NCBI RefSeq assembly: GCF_019443125.1
Contig: NZ_JAHYXK010000013.1
Location: forward strand, 1 to 64,000
Length of the DNA: 64,000 bases
Source: Pontibacter aydingkolensis
Lineage (GTDB): Bacteria > Bacteroidota > Bacteroidia > Cytophagales > Hymenobacteraceae
Reading direction: 5' to 3'
This document shows, one piece after another, positions 8,978-17,205 of this stretch. Position 1 is the first letter of the stretch. Every line of letters starts with the position of its first letter. Below the pieces are notes generated by a model, which saw only the letters and a program-made list of their open reading frames with translations, did no database searches and was not told the origin of the DNA. The position numbers were made by a program, and so were the translations under genes.

Positions 8978-9439
8978 ATGTCATTAAAAGACCGCATCAA
9001 CGCCGACATTAAAGAAGCCATGTTGGCTAAAGATAAAGCCCGTTTGCAGGCATTAAGAAGTATAAAATCGCTGATATTGCTGGCCGAAACAGAAAAAGGC
9101 GGCACCGAAGGCATTAGCCAGGATACAGAGATGAAGCTTTTGAACAGGGCCGCCAAGCAGCGCCGTGAGTCTGCGGAGCTTTACGCCAAACAAGGACGTA
9201 CAGACCTGGAGCAGATTGAGGTTACAGAGCTGCGCGTAATTGAAGATTATCTGCCAAAACAGCTCGACGAAGGCGACCTACGCGTGCGACTGTTGGAGAT
9301 CATTCAGCGTGTAGGTGCTACTGGCCCTTCCGACTTAGGTAAAGTAATGGGAGTTGCCTCTAAAGAGCTTGCCGGGCAGGCTGACGGTCGTGCCATTTCT
9401 ACTGCAGTTGGCGACCTGCTGAACAATACTGATTTTTAA
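8978..9439 (+). CDS. yqeY: GatB/YqeY domain protein
   Basis: A free-standing YqeY domain, the tail-like helical domain also found at the C-terminus of the GatB subunit of tRNA amidotransferase, where it contacts tRNA. At 153 residues it is typical length. It starts MSLKDRINADIKEAMLAKDK, and the C-terminal half contains GKVMGVASKELAGQADGRAI, the signature GatB-like GRA segment. The role of the stand-alone protein is not firmly known. It is transcribed away from pdxJ across a 176-bp divergent spacer. Confidence 0.93.
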   Translation: MSLKDRINADIKEAMLAKDKARLQALRSIKSLILLAETEKGGTEGISQDTEMKLLNRAAKQRRESAELYAKQGRTDLEQIEVTELRVIEDYLPKQLDEGDLRVRLLEIIQRVGATGPSDLGKVMGVASKELAGQADGRAISTAVGDLLNNTDF

Positions 9440-9535
9440 AAGGCAAAGTATAAGTTGTTGTTTTTCAGGGTTCAGGAATGTGGGGTCACCGCAATTATAC
9501 TTATCTTTAATTGCTGATTAACACACCTGAACTCT

Positions 9536-10048
9536 ATGAAAAAAATCTTACTGTGGGCAGCCCTTGTGTTGCTAATGGTGCCAGCTATGGCGCAAACGCA
9601 AAACGACCAGGATAAGCAACAGATTCGGGCGGTAGTAGAAACCTTCCGCAAAAGTATTATCAACAAAGACAGCGTTAGCTTCAACCAGCTTTTCCTCTAC
9701 GATTCCATCCCTTGGCTGGGTATTACAGATGATAAGTCGATGACCTTTGTAAAAAAGTACTATCCCGATAAAAAAGCTCTGGACCCATCATCCTACAAAG
9801 ATTTTATAAAGTTTATTGTAACCACGAAAGGCAAGGTAGAGGAGAAGTTTTTTAACGTTAAAGTTGAGAACGACTTGCTTATTGCCTCCGTCACGTTTGA
9901 CTATAGTTTATGGGTAGACGACAAGCCGCAGAACTGGGGTAAAGAGTCGTGGGAGCTGATAAAGGTAGACGGCAAGTGGAAGATCTTCTTTGTGTCGTAT
10001 TCTAGTTACCTGGCGCAGGTTACGCCGGTGCCAGCCAATTTAAAGTAA
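9536..10048 (+). CDS. Secreted NTF2-like (SnoaL/DUF4440-type) protein
   Basis: 170 residues with a signal peptide (MKKILLWAALVLLMVPAMAQ, cleavage probably after AMA). The mature part opens with QQIRAVVETFRKSIINKDSVSFNQLF, the first helices of an NTF2-like fold, and ends with ESWELIKVDGKWKIFFVSYSS, the typical last strands of SnoaL/DUF4440 proteins. No catalytic residues can be assigned. It is probably a periplasmic ligand-binding or orphan protein. The preceding spacer carries two AAGTATR words. Confidence 0.75.
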   Translation: MKKILLWAALVLLMVPAMAQTQNDQDKQQIRAVVETFRKSIINKDSVSFNQLFLYDSIPWLGITDDKSMTFVKKYYPDKKALDPSSYKDFIKFIVTTKGKVEEKFFNVKVENDLLIASVTFDYSLWVDDKPQNWGKESWELIKVDGKWKIFFVSYSSYLAQVTPVPANLK

Positions 10049-10151
10049 ATTATTTTTACAGCTTTTGCCTGTAATTAGCTAAATTAGATGCCGTAGTTTT
10101 GTAAGTATAAATTACAGGGCTGCGGCATTTATACTTTAGATCTTTACACCC

Positions 10152-10670
10152 TTGAGTACGTTTGATTTTTTTCTGGCGCTGCCTATACTTTGGGGCGCGT
10201 TCCAGGGTTTCCGGAAAGGACTTTTATTGGAACTGGTGTCGCTGGTAGCGTTGGTGCTGGCCATACTTGGCGGCTTAAAACTGCTCGATACGGCCTTGCC
10301 CGTAATGGAAGGTGTTATCGGCGATGCACACGGTTTGTTGCCTTATGTTACTTTCCTGGTGGTTTTTGTGGGCATTATCCTGCTAATTCATCTGGGTGGA
10401 ATCCTGCTAAAAAAAGTGATCGACTTTACACCGTTTGGCCTGTTTGATAATGTACTGGGAAGTATACTTGGTGCCCTGAAGTGGTGCGTTGCTCTGAGCT
10501 TGCTGCTTTACGTGTCGGATATGGCCGGCATCAGCATTTCAAAAGACACAGCAGATGCCTCTATGGTTTACCCCATAGTGCTAAAAACAACACCATACGC
10601 CCTGGATATCCTAAGTTATGTACTACCATTCGTAAAGGCGCTTATCACATCACTGAAGCAGCACTTTTAG
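10152..10670 (+). CDS. CvpA family integral membrane protein
   Basis: 172-residue inner-membrane protein with four hydrophobic segments (about 1-35, 55-85, 95-120 and 140-165). The pattern STFDFFLALPILWGAFQGFRKGLLLELVSL matches the CvpA family, which in E. coli is needed for colicin V production and stress resistance. The open frame begins with TTG (10152); no ATG precedes the first membrane segment in frame, so TTG is the likely start. The gene lies just upstream of pabA. Confidence 0.8.
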   Translation: MSTFDFFLALPILWGAFQGFRKGLLLELVSLVALVLAILGGLKLLDTALPVMEGVIGDAHGLLPYVTFLVVFVGIILLIHLGGILLKKVIDFTPFGLFDNVLGSILGALKWCVALSLLLYVSDMAGISISKDTADASMVYPIVLKTTPYALDILSYVLPFVKALITSLKQHF

Positions 10671-10724
10671 GAGTTAGAAAGGCAATGTCGTTATTAGTTG
10701 TTGGTTATTCGTGTACGGGAATGT

Positions 10725-10746
10725 AGAGACGCAATACTTTGCGTCT
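10725..10746. repeat. Short palindrome AGACGCAA...TTGCGTCT
   Basis: An 8-bp perfect inverted repeat, AGACGCAA / TTGCGTCT with loop TACT, preceded by GTAG. It resembles the widespread GTAGAGACGCAA...TTGCGTCT intergenic repeat of Bacteroidota. It could act as a weak terminator for the CvpA-like gene but lacks a T-run. Confidence 0.45.
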
Positions 10747-10820
10747 TGCCAGCTACGAAGCCACAAATTATAAGCAACTCAACTTTTAACCATCCAACAA
10801 TCAACAATTAAAGTACTCAT

Positions 10821-11390
10821 ATGCTTCTCCTGCTCGATAACTTTGACTCGTTTACTTACAATCTGGTAGATTATTTTGGCCAGGCAGGAGTGCAGGCAAA
10901 GGTGGTGCGCAACGATGTGCCGCTGGAGGAAATTAAAAAGATGCCTGTAACGGCGGTAGTGCTTTCGCCGGGGCCGGGTACACCTAGGCAGGCCGGTAAC
11001 TTGATGGATTTGATCCAGTATTACCACGAAAAAGTGCCTATGCTGGGTATTTGTTTGGGCCATCAGGCGCTTGGAGAGTTTTTCGGGGCAAAGCTTGAGA
11101 AAGGAATTAAGCCTATGCATGGCAAGGTGTCTGAAGTTATTTGCGAATCAGACCCGATCTTTGAAAGTATACCATCCAAAACAGAGGTTGTGCGTTACCA
11201 CTCACTGGTGCTGCGTCACACCCCTGAAAGTATACTTCCGCTGGCTCATACTTCAGAAGGCGAGTTGATGGCTTTTAAGCACAAATCGCTGCCGTTATAT
11301 GCCTTGCAGTTTCATCCGGAGGCTGCCTTGACCACTTATGGCTTGCAGATGCTCAAAAATTGGGTTAGTATTGTTAATATTGCAGGCTAG
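10821..11390 (+). CDS. pabA: Aminodeoxychorismate/anthranilate synthase glutamine amidotransferase subunit
   Basis: Class I glutamine amidotransferase of 189 residues that supplies ammonia to a PabB or TrpE partner for folate or tryptophan synthesis. The triad is visible: Cys78 in LGICLGHQ, His165 and Glu167 in QFHPEA. The oxyanion motif SPGPGTP is at 49-55. PabA and TrpG cannot be separated from sequence alone. No pabB or trpE lies in the window, which favours a shared or folate-type subunit over a trp-operon gene. Confidence 0.9.
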   Translation: MLLLLDNFDSFTYNLVDYFGQAGVQAKVVRNDVPLEEIKKMPVTAVVLSPGPGTPRQAGNLMDLIQYYHEKVPMLGICLGHQALGEFFGAKLEKGIKPMHGKVSEVICESDPIFESIPSKTEVVRYHSLVLRHTPESILPLAHTSEGELMAFKHKSLPLYALQFHPEAALTTYGLQMLKNWVSIVNIAG

Positions 11391-11439
11391 TTAATCGTAT
11401 TAGCCTAAAAATACGTTTCTGTTACAAAGTATACATTAA

Positions 11440-12216
11440 ATGGAATTACAGATTAGAGAAGAAGCCGGATTTAAATTTATAGACGAAGGTAAAGGCGAGG
11501 TGATGGTATTGTTGCACGGCTTGTTTGGTGCTTTAAGTAACTGGCATGGCGTGGTAGACCATTTCTCTAAGAATTACCGTGTAGTTATCCCGCTTATGCC
11601 AATCTATGAAATGTCGCTGCATAAGGCGGGGGTTCCTGGGTTGGTGTCGTTTGTAGAAGACTTTGTAAAACATATGGGCCTGAAGGACATGACCCTGCTT
11701 GGTAACTCGCTGGGTGGCCACGTGGCTTTGGTTTATACTTTAAAGAATGGCGATAAAGTAAAACGCCTTGTGCTAACCGGAAGCTCCGGCCTGTTCGAGG
11801 ACTCGATGGGTGGCTCTTTCCCGAAACGCGGCAACTACGAATATGTAAAAGAGCGTGTAGCCTATACGTTCTACAGCCCCGAAACCGCTACGAAAGAACT
11901 GGTAGACGAGGTGTTTGATATTACCAACAGCAATGCCAAGTGCCTGCGCATTATTGCCATCGCAAAATCGGCGCAACGACATAATATGTCCAAAGATATC
12001 ACAAACATCAAGGTGCCTTCGTTGTTAATATGGGGACTGAACGATACGATTACGCCGCCAATGGTAGCGCATGAGTTTAATAGGTTAATCCCTAACTCCG
12101 AGTTATACTTTATTGATAAGTGCGGACATGCACCAATGATGGAACATCCGGAGAAGTTTAACAGTATCTTAGATAAATTTTTAGCCAAAACACCCTTAAC
12201 CGCCATTACTACATGA
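11440..12216 (+). CDS. Alpha/beta hydrolase
   Basis: 258-residue alpha/beta hydrolase without a signal peptide. Oxyanion region LLHGLFG (24-30), nucleophile elbow GNSLGG (88-93, Ser90), acid Asp202 in WGLNDTITPP and His230 in KCGHAPMMEHP give a complete triad. The layout resembles the MhpC / epoxide hydrolase group, but the substrate is unknown. Its stop overlaps the start of the CBS-domain gene (ATGA at 12213-12216), so the two are translated together. In Bacteroidota this pair commonly sits just upstream of nadK. Confidence 0.85.
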   Translation: MELQIREEAGFKFIDEGKGEVMVLLHGLFGALSNWHGVVDHFSKNYRVVIPLMPIYEMSLHKAGVPGLVSFVEDFVKHMGLKDMTLLGNSLGGHVALVYTLKNGDKVKRLVLTGSSGLFEDSMGGSFPKRGNYEYVKERVAYTFYSPETATKELVDEVFDITNSNAKCLRIIAIAKSAQRHNMSKDITNIKVPSLLIWGLNDTITPPMVAHEFNRLIPNSELYFIDKCGHAPMMEHPEKFNSILDKFLAKTPLTAITT

Positions 12217-12878
12217 TCGCAGAAGAACTCATCAACCAAATGATCCCGCCGCTAAAGCTATACGACACCGTAGAAAAGGCTTTGCGTTGGATGGATGAGT
12301 TCCGCGTAAACGAATTACCTGTAGTAAGCAACCGTAAGTATAAGGGCCTGGCAACCGAGGTTACACTTATCGACCTGCCAAACCGTAGCCAGCAGCTTAA
12401 AGACCTTGAGCTGGAGTACCAGGATGTTTCTGTGCAGCAAAACCAGCATTTTTACGATGTGATGGAGGCAGCTATCAAGAATAAAATTCAGGTGGTGCCT
12501 GTGCTGGATGAGGAGCAGGATTATATGGGCATTATTACTATTAACGATACCCTGGCTGCATTTGGGCAAATGTCTGCGCTGCAGGGGCAGGGTAGTATAC
12601 TGGTGCTGTCTATGCCGGAGCGCGATTACTCTCTGAGCCAGATAAGCCGCCTGATAGAGGAGGAGAACACCAAGATATTGAGCGCCTATGTGTCACCGGA
12701 TGAAATGGACCCCTACAAAATTAAGCTTACACTTAAGCTGAACACGACTGACCTCACGCGTATTATTGCCACGTTAGAGCGTTTCGAGTACCGCATCACA
12801 GCCCAGTTTAACGACACCTCTGACAACGATCTGGGTCGCGACCGGCTGGATATGTTGTTCAAATACCTGGATATTTAG
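12213..12878 (+). CDS. CBS-domain protein with ACT-like C-terminus
   Basis: 221 residues. A CBS pair fills about residues 1-125 (MIAEELINQMIPPLKLYDTV opens CBS1; IKNKIQVVPVLDEEQDYMGIITIND is typical CBS2). CBS pairs bind adenine nucleotides and act as energy or ligand sensors. The rest (about 130-221) has the alternating strand-helix pattern of an ACT-like domain, SILVLSMPERDYSLSQISRL, suggesting small-ligand control. There is no enzymatic domain, so it probably regulates a partner. It overlaps the hydrolase by 4 bases and is followed 12 bases later by the BamA-like gene. Confidence 0.85.
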   Translation: MIAEELINQMIPPLKLYDTVEKALRWMDEFRVNELPVVSNRKYKGLATEVTLIDLPNRSQQLKDLELEYQDVSVQQNQHFYDVMEAAIKNKIQVVPVLDEEQDYMGIITINDTLAAFGQMSALQGQGSILVLSMPERDYSLSQISRLIEEENTKILSAYVSPDEMDPYKIKLTLKLNTTDLTRIIATLERFEYRITAQFNDTSDNDLGRDRLDMLFKYLDI

Positions 12879-12890
12879 GCTGAAGCGTAC

Positions 12891-14282
12891 ATGAGGCTAC
12901 GTGCGCTGATCTTTATACTTTGCCTGTACCTGCCTGCAGCTGTGGCCTGCGCTATGCCGTGCGATACGCCTTTTGTAGTAATAGAAAGTATAACGCTGAC
13001 CGGCAACGAAATTACCAAAGATAATGTAATGCTGGGCGAACTCACTTTTGCTGCTGGCGATACTATTGCTGCCGCAGAAATAGAGCCTTTACTGGAAGAA
13101 AACAGAAAGCGTATTTTTAACCTACGGCTATTCCACTATGTGAACATGGCTTATACTTGTGCTGATGGGAAAGTGCAGGTAACTTACCATGTACAGGAAC
13201 GCTTTTATCTTTATCCTATCCCCATACTTGATTTTGCAGAACGCAACTTTAATGCCTGGCTAGAACGAAAAGACTGGAGCCGCATAGACTATGGGTTGAG
13301 TCTGGTTCGCCGTAACTTCAGGGGCCGGAACGAGGATGTGCGCCTGCGGGTGCAACAAGGCTTTAACAAGCGTCTGGAGTTGTCTTATCGGGTTCCCTAC
13401 ATCATTCGCAAGTATAACCTGGGAGCTGAGTTTGCGGTGTCAGATTACAGGAGCCGTGCCACCAGTTATACCAATTTTAACAACAAGCAGCGTTTTGTAG
13501 AGCAGAAGGAAGCGCTGCCCATCCAAAGAAGCTCCTTTGTGGCAGGCATTATACACCGGCAAAGCGTACAGCGGCAGCAAGGTCTGCGGCTGTCTTACCA
13601 CAACGAGCAGATATCAGATTCTGTGTTTCGCCTTAACCCGGAGTATTATCATAATGCATTACAGGAGCGCCAGTACATGCGCCTGGAGTTTTATAAAGTA
13701 ATAAACCAGCGCAATAACTTTGTTTACCCAACAGCGGGCAGCTACTTTGAAGCAGGTGTAGCCTATACTTTCTTTCTGCAGGATTCCGGTACTCCGTTTA
13801 CTACTGCCCGTGCAAAGTATGTGCTTTACACAGAGCTTTCAGATAAGTATTCTTACATGATAGGTGCGGAAGGGCAACTGAGACTGGCCGGCGACTATGC
13901 CTTTGCTGATAATATTGCGCTTGGCTATCGGTCTTATGTAAGGGGGTACGAGTTATACATAGTAGGAGGGCAGCATTACGGGCTTTTTAAGCAGGGGCTT
14001 ACACGCCAGCTACTGGATATTAAAAGTATAAAGCTTAAATTTATAAATAACCCGAAGTTTAACAATATACCTTTGTCCGTATACTTCAACGCTTTTGCGG
14101 ATGCAGGATATGTAGTAGATAACACCTTTGAGGAAGGCAACCCCTTAACCAACCATTTTTTGGCAGGTGGCGGCCTGGGGCTTCATGTAGTCACTTTTTA
14201 CGACATAGTGCTACGTATGGAATATACATTGAACCGTGAAGGAAACTGCGGTTTATACTTTAGTGGGAGAATACCTTTTTAA
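12891..14282 (+). CDS. BamA/TamA-like outer-membrane protein with one POTRA domain
   Basis: 463 residues. A signal peptide (about 1-20) is followed by a single POTRA-like domain (about 27-105, opening VVIESITLTGNEITKDNV) and then a predicted beta-barrel of the surface-antigen D15/Omp85 type. The barrel segment YRSYVRGYELY corresponds to the conserved (V/L)RG(F/Y) loop of Omp85 proteins. The true BamA with five POTRAs is at 17946, so this smaller paralogue has another role, perhaps surface export of a specific substrate. It lies between the CBS gene and nadK, in tight succession. Confidence 0.82.
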   Translation: MRLRALIFILCLYLPAAVACAMPCDTPFVVIESITLTGNEITKDNVMLGELTFAAGDTIAAAEIEPLLEENRKRIFNLRLFHYVNMAYTCADGKVQVTYHVQERFYLYPIPILDFAERNFNAWLERKDWSRIDYGLSLVRRNFRGRNEDVRLRVQQGFNKRLELSYRVPYIIRKYNLGAEFAVSDYRSRATSYTNFNNKQRFVEQKEALPIQRSSFVAGIIHRQSVQRQQGLRLSYHNEQISDSVFRLNPEYYHNALQERQYMRLEFYKVINQRNNFVYPTAGSYFEAGVAYTFFLQDSGTPFTTARAKYVLYTELSDKYSYMIGAEGQLRLAGDYAFADNIALGYRSYVRGYELYIVGGQHYGLFKQGLTRQLLDIKSIKLKFINNPKFNNIPLSVYFNAFADAGYVVDNTFEEGNPLTNHFLAGGGLGLHVVTFYDIVLRMEYTLNREGNCGLYFSGRIPF

Positions 14283-14293
14283 TACGAAAATAT

Positions 14294-15181
14294 ATGAGAA
14301 TAGCGATACTAGGAAAACCATTCAGCGACAATATTGCACCCTTTATACAGGTGCTTTTTGATGAACTGAACAGGCGCAAAGCAGAACTTTTTTTAGTAGA
14401 GCATTTTCATTCCTATCTTAAAAATACATTAAACCTGCCTACCGGCATTCAAACATTTAGTCGTGGCGATAAACTGGAGGATGTAAACATAGTGCTGAGC
14501 ATTGGCGGCGACGGTACCCTTCTTGACTCTGTTACTTATGTGGGTGCGCAGGAGATACCTATACTAGGAATCAATACCGGGCGTTTAGGTTTTCTGGCAA
14601 CCATCCCTTACGATAGTATAAACATTGCGCTGGATGCCATTTATAAAGGCCACTATACCTTAGATGACCGTGCCCTGATCCGGGTGGATTCTGATCAGGA
14701 GGTTTTTGACGGCATTAACTTCGGATTAAATGAGTTTAGCGTATTAAAGCGTGATACCTCGGCTATGATAGTGGTTCATACGTATATAGATGGTGAATAT
14801 TTAAATTCGTATTGGGCAGATGGACTCGTAGTTGCCACCCCTACAGGGTCAACTGGCTATTCGTTAAGTTGTGGTGGGCCCTTAGTGCTACCGCAGACCA
14901 ACAATTTTGTTATTTCGCCCGTATGTCCCCATAATCTTAACGTGCGCCCGATGATCGTATCTGACCGCAGCGTTATCTCGTTTGAGGTAGAGGGCAGAAG
15001 CAGCAGTTACCTCGCTTCTCTGGATTCAAGGTCTACTCCGGTAGATATGTCGGTGCAGTTGGCTGTAAGGAGGGAGAATTTTGCAGCCCGGCTGGTAAAG
15101 TTAAACCATGTAAACTTTTTATCTACACTGCGTAGCAAATTAAATTGGGGCCTTGATAAAAGGAATATACTCCTAAAGTAA
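14294..15181 (+). CDS. nadK: NAD kinase
   Basis: NadK phosphorylates NAD to NADP. At 295 residues it is normal length. The GGDGT motif is at 71-75, followed by LGINTGRLGFLA, the NE segment GLNEFSVLK and the second conserved block TPTGSTGYSLSCGGP. It starts 11 bases after the BamA-like gene, so it is part of the plus-strand run beginning at 11440. A promoter-type TATTTTTG lies only downstream, ahead of the next gene. Confidence 0.97.
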   Translation: MRIAILGKPFSDNIAPFIQVLFDELNRRKAELFLVEHFHSYLKNTLNLPTGIQTFSRGDKLEDVNIVLSIGGDGTLLDSVTYVGAQEIPILGINTGRLGFLATIPYDSINIALDAIYKGHYTLDDRALIRVDSDQEVFDGINFGLNEFSVLKRDTSAMIVVHTYIDGEYLNSYWADGLVVATPTGSTGYSLSCGGPLVLPQTNNFVISPVCPHNLNVRPMIVSDRSVISFEVEGRSSSYLASLDSRSTPVDMSVQLAVRRENFAARLVKLNHVNFLSTLRSKLNWGLDKRNILLK

Positions 15182-15229
15182 ATTGTATTAAATATATCAA
15201 ATATGATTTCTTTAATAAAGTTAAATAGT

Positions 15230-15237
15230 TATTTTTG
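15230..15237 (+). promoter_or_regulatory. Bacteroidota-type -7 box (TATTTTTG)
   Basis: TATTTTTG matches the TAnnTTTG consensus recognised by the Bacteroidota primary sigma factor. It sits 70 bases before the ATG of the first DUF6089-type gene in an AT-rich spacer, and would start a separate transcript for the outer-membrane block. The -33 element is not clear. Confidence 0.45.
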
Positions 15238-15306
15238 TTTTTGCTATAGTAAGTTGGGGTAATTGTTTAGTTCAAAGAATCTCCATCCTTAAGAAATGCT
15301 TTTGTT

Positions 15307-16326
15307 ATGAGAAAAATTTGTACCCTTGTTCTGCTGCTTATTTTCACGATTACCTTGGCGGCTACCGAGGCAGATGCGCAGCGATTTACGCAAAGAAAGA
15401 GGTACGGGTCTGTAGGTTTAAGCTTGGGGGCTTCAAACTACTTTGGGGATATTGTGCCGGAGCCAGACTTTACCAGTTTGCGCTTTAAATCAACAAGACC
15501 TAATGTAGGTATAACTTATACTTACAGGTACTTTCCTAGAATATCGGTAAGAGGAGGCTTAAACTGGATGCGAATAATGGGTGACGACATGCTGAGTGCC
15601 TCTCAAAACGAGGCTGAAAACGTAGGTCGCTTCGGGCGAAACCTTTCTTTCCGAAATGATATCAAAGAGCTTAGTGGCGTAGTTATAGTGGACTTATTTG
15701 AAAACCGCCAGACGTACCGCCGCCGTCCGGACTTCGTTCCTTATGGTTTTGTAGGAATTGCAGTGTTTCATCATAATCCAAAAGCCTATTACGAAAGAGG
15801 TACATACTACGCAGAGGGACAGGGAACACTTAACCCAGCCGACGATATTCCAACCGGATGGTATGAACTACAACCTCTTGGTACAGCCGGGCAATATGCA
15901 GATGGGGATTATCCTGAGCCATACAAACGTGTAGGTATTTCTATTCCATTTGGTTTAGGCGTAAGATACAAGCTTGATAGAAACTGGGACTTAAACCTGG
16001 AAGTAGGCTGGAGAAAAACATTTACAGATTACCTGGACGATTCTAGTGGCGGCTACGCGAATAAAGATGATATATTAGCGGGCGGCGGAAGTAACCCTAA
16101 AGCAGCAGCTTTGCTTTCAGATAGAAGCGCGGCTAGTGGTTTTAATGTTTTCCCGGATCCAAATGGTACTCCTTATGCCATTGGCGGTCTTGGAGGCGGG
16201 CCTAGTTACGGAACTATTGCTAATCAAAGAAGAGGTAATGACGCAGACGATGATTGGTACATCACCACTAACCTGACCCTGAACTACATCCTTGCTCCAC
16301 GTATTAGAAGTCCGAAGTTTAGATAA
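15307..16326 (+). CDS. DUF6089-type outer-membrane beta-barrel protein (first copy)
   Basis: 339 residues with a signal peptide (MRKICTLVLLLIFTITLAATEADAQ, cleavage after ADA). Amphipathic strand patterns such as YGSVGLSLGASNYFGDI and ISIPFGLGVRYKLDRNWDLNLEVGWRKTFTDYLDD are those of the DUF6089 porin-like family. A Gly-rich, Asp-rich insertion near 265-315 (NPKAAALLSDRS, GGLGGGPSYG) is absent from the second copy. In Bacteroidota such genes sit next to uppS-bamA, and some homologues are linked to gliding or type IX secretion. The function here is not known. Confidence 0.8.
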   Translation: MRKICTLVLLLIFTITLAATEADAQRFTQRKRYGSVGLSLGASNYFGDIVPEPDFTSLRFKSTRPNVGITYTYRYFPRISVRGGLNWMRIMGDDMLSASQNEAENVGRFGRNLSFRNDIKELSGVVIVDLFENRQTYRRRPDFVPYGFVGIAVFHHNPKAYYERGTYYAEGQGTLNPADDIPTGWYELQPLGTAGQYADGDYPEPYKRVGISIPFGLGVRYKLDRNWDLNLEVGWRKTFTDYLDDSSGGYANKDDILAGGGSNPKAAALLSDRSAASGFNVFPDPNGTPYAIGGLGGGPSYGTIANQRRGNDADDDWYITTNLTLNYILAPRIRSPKFR

Positions 16327-16374
16327 TAGATAGAACATATTATCGTTCTTCTCTAAACTCCGTAATAGATTTTC

Positions 16375-17145
16375 ATGACATTAAGAATATTCAAACAAGT
16401 ACTCCTTATTTGTGCCTTACAGCAAATAGGGAGTCTTTTTTTTACGCATCAAGTTTTAGGGCAGTCCCCGGTAACAACCAGCGAGATAGGGTTTGGCATA
16501 GGTGGCGCAAACTACAAGGGAGAACTTTCCCCTAATTACAGGTTCCTAAACAATCAGCCTGCTATCACGGCTTTTTACCGCAGAGATATTTCCAGCCCGA
16601 TTACAGTAAGGGGAGGACTTATGCTAAGCCACCGGATTATAGACGATAATACTTTCAGCGACGAAGCTTATGACCTGCCATTACATAACTGGCGCCAGGC
16701 AGAGGCTCGCATGAGCTTTGCTGAACTATCTTTGATAGGTGAGTATAACTTTCTTGATTATTACGATCTTAGCCAGAGCCCCCGTGTATCGCCATATTTT
16801 TTTGCCGGGGTTGCAGGCTTATTATATAATATAAAAGTAACTACTGAAAATCCTGACCTGCAGCCTACGCTTAACAAGCCTTTCGAAACGAATGTGGCTG
16901 TCTCTATCCCGTTTGGGGTAGGTGTAAAGTATGCACTGAGCAAGCACTGGAACCTCGGTCTCGAATTTGGCGCCCGCAAACTGATCATGGATCGCCTGGA
17001 TAATGTTTTCGAAATTGATGGAAAGCGTGTAGCAAATCCCTTTGACAACGACTGGTATTTTTACAACGGAATTAGCCTTTCTTACACTATCTATCGCGTT
17101 AATTGCCCGCCTCCTTACAAAAACAAGCCAGGAATATTAGATTAG
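16375..17145 (+). CDS. DUF6089-type outer-membrane protein (second copy)
   Basis: 256 residues, paralogue of the gene 49 bases upstream. A signal peptide ends near VLGQ. Shared features are IGFGIGGANYKGELSPNYRF (compare SLGASNYFGDIVP), ITVRGGLMLSHRI and VSIPFGVGVKYALSKHWNLGLEFGARK. It lacks the long C-terminal insertion of the first copy. The pair probably arose by tandem duplication. Both end in a beta-strand pattern (WYFYNGISLSYTIYR) consistent with an outer-membrane barrel. Confidence 0.8.
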   Translation: MTLRIFKQVLLICALQQIGSLFFTHQVLGQSPVTTSEIGFGIGGANYKGELSPNYRFLNNQPAITAFYRRDISSPITVRGGLMLSHRIIDDNTFSDEAYDLPLHNWRQAEARMSFAELSLIGEYNFLDYYDLSQSPRVSPYFFAGVAGLLYNIKVTTENPDLQPTLNKPFETNVAVSIPFGVGVKYALSKHWNLGLEFGARKLIMDRLDNVFEIDGKRVANPFDNDWYFYNGISLSYTIYRVNCPPPYKNKPGILD

Positions 17146-17205
17146 AAAGTTAATGTTTCACAAATTTGCCTTGCTTTTTGTAACTTGCAAGGAAATTGTG
17201 CTTTA

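Noticed and set aside
17185..17205. TTG start of uppS giving seven extra residues
   Set aside because: An ATG at 17206 fits the family length and start better.
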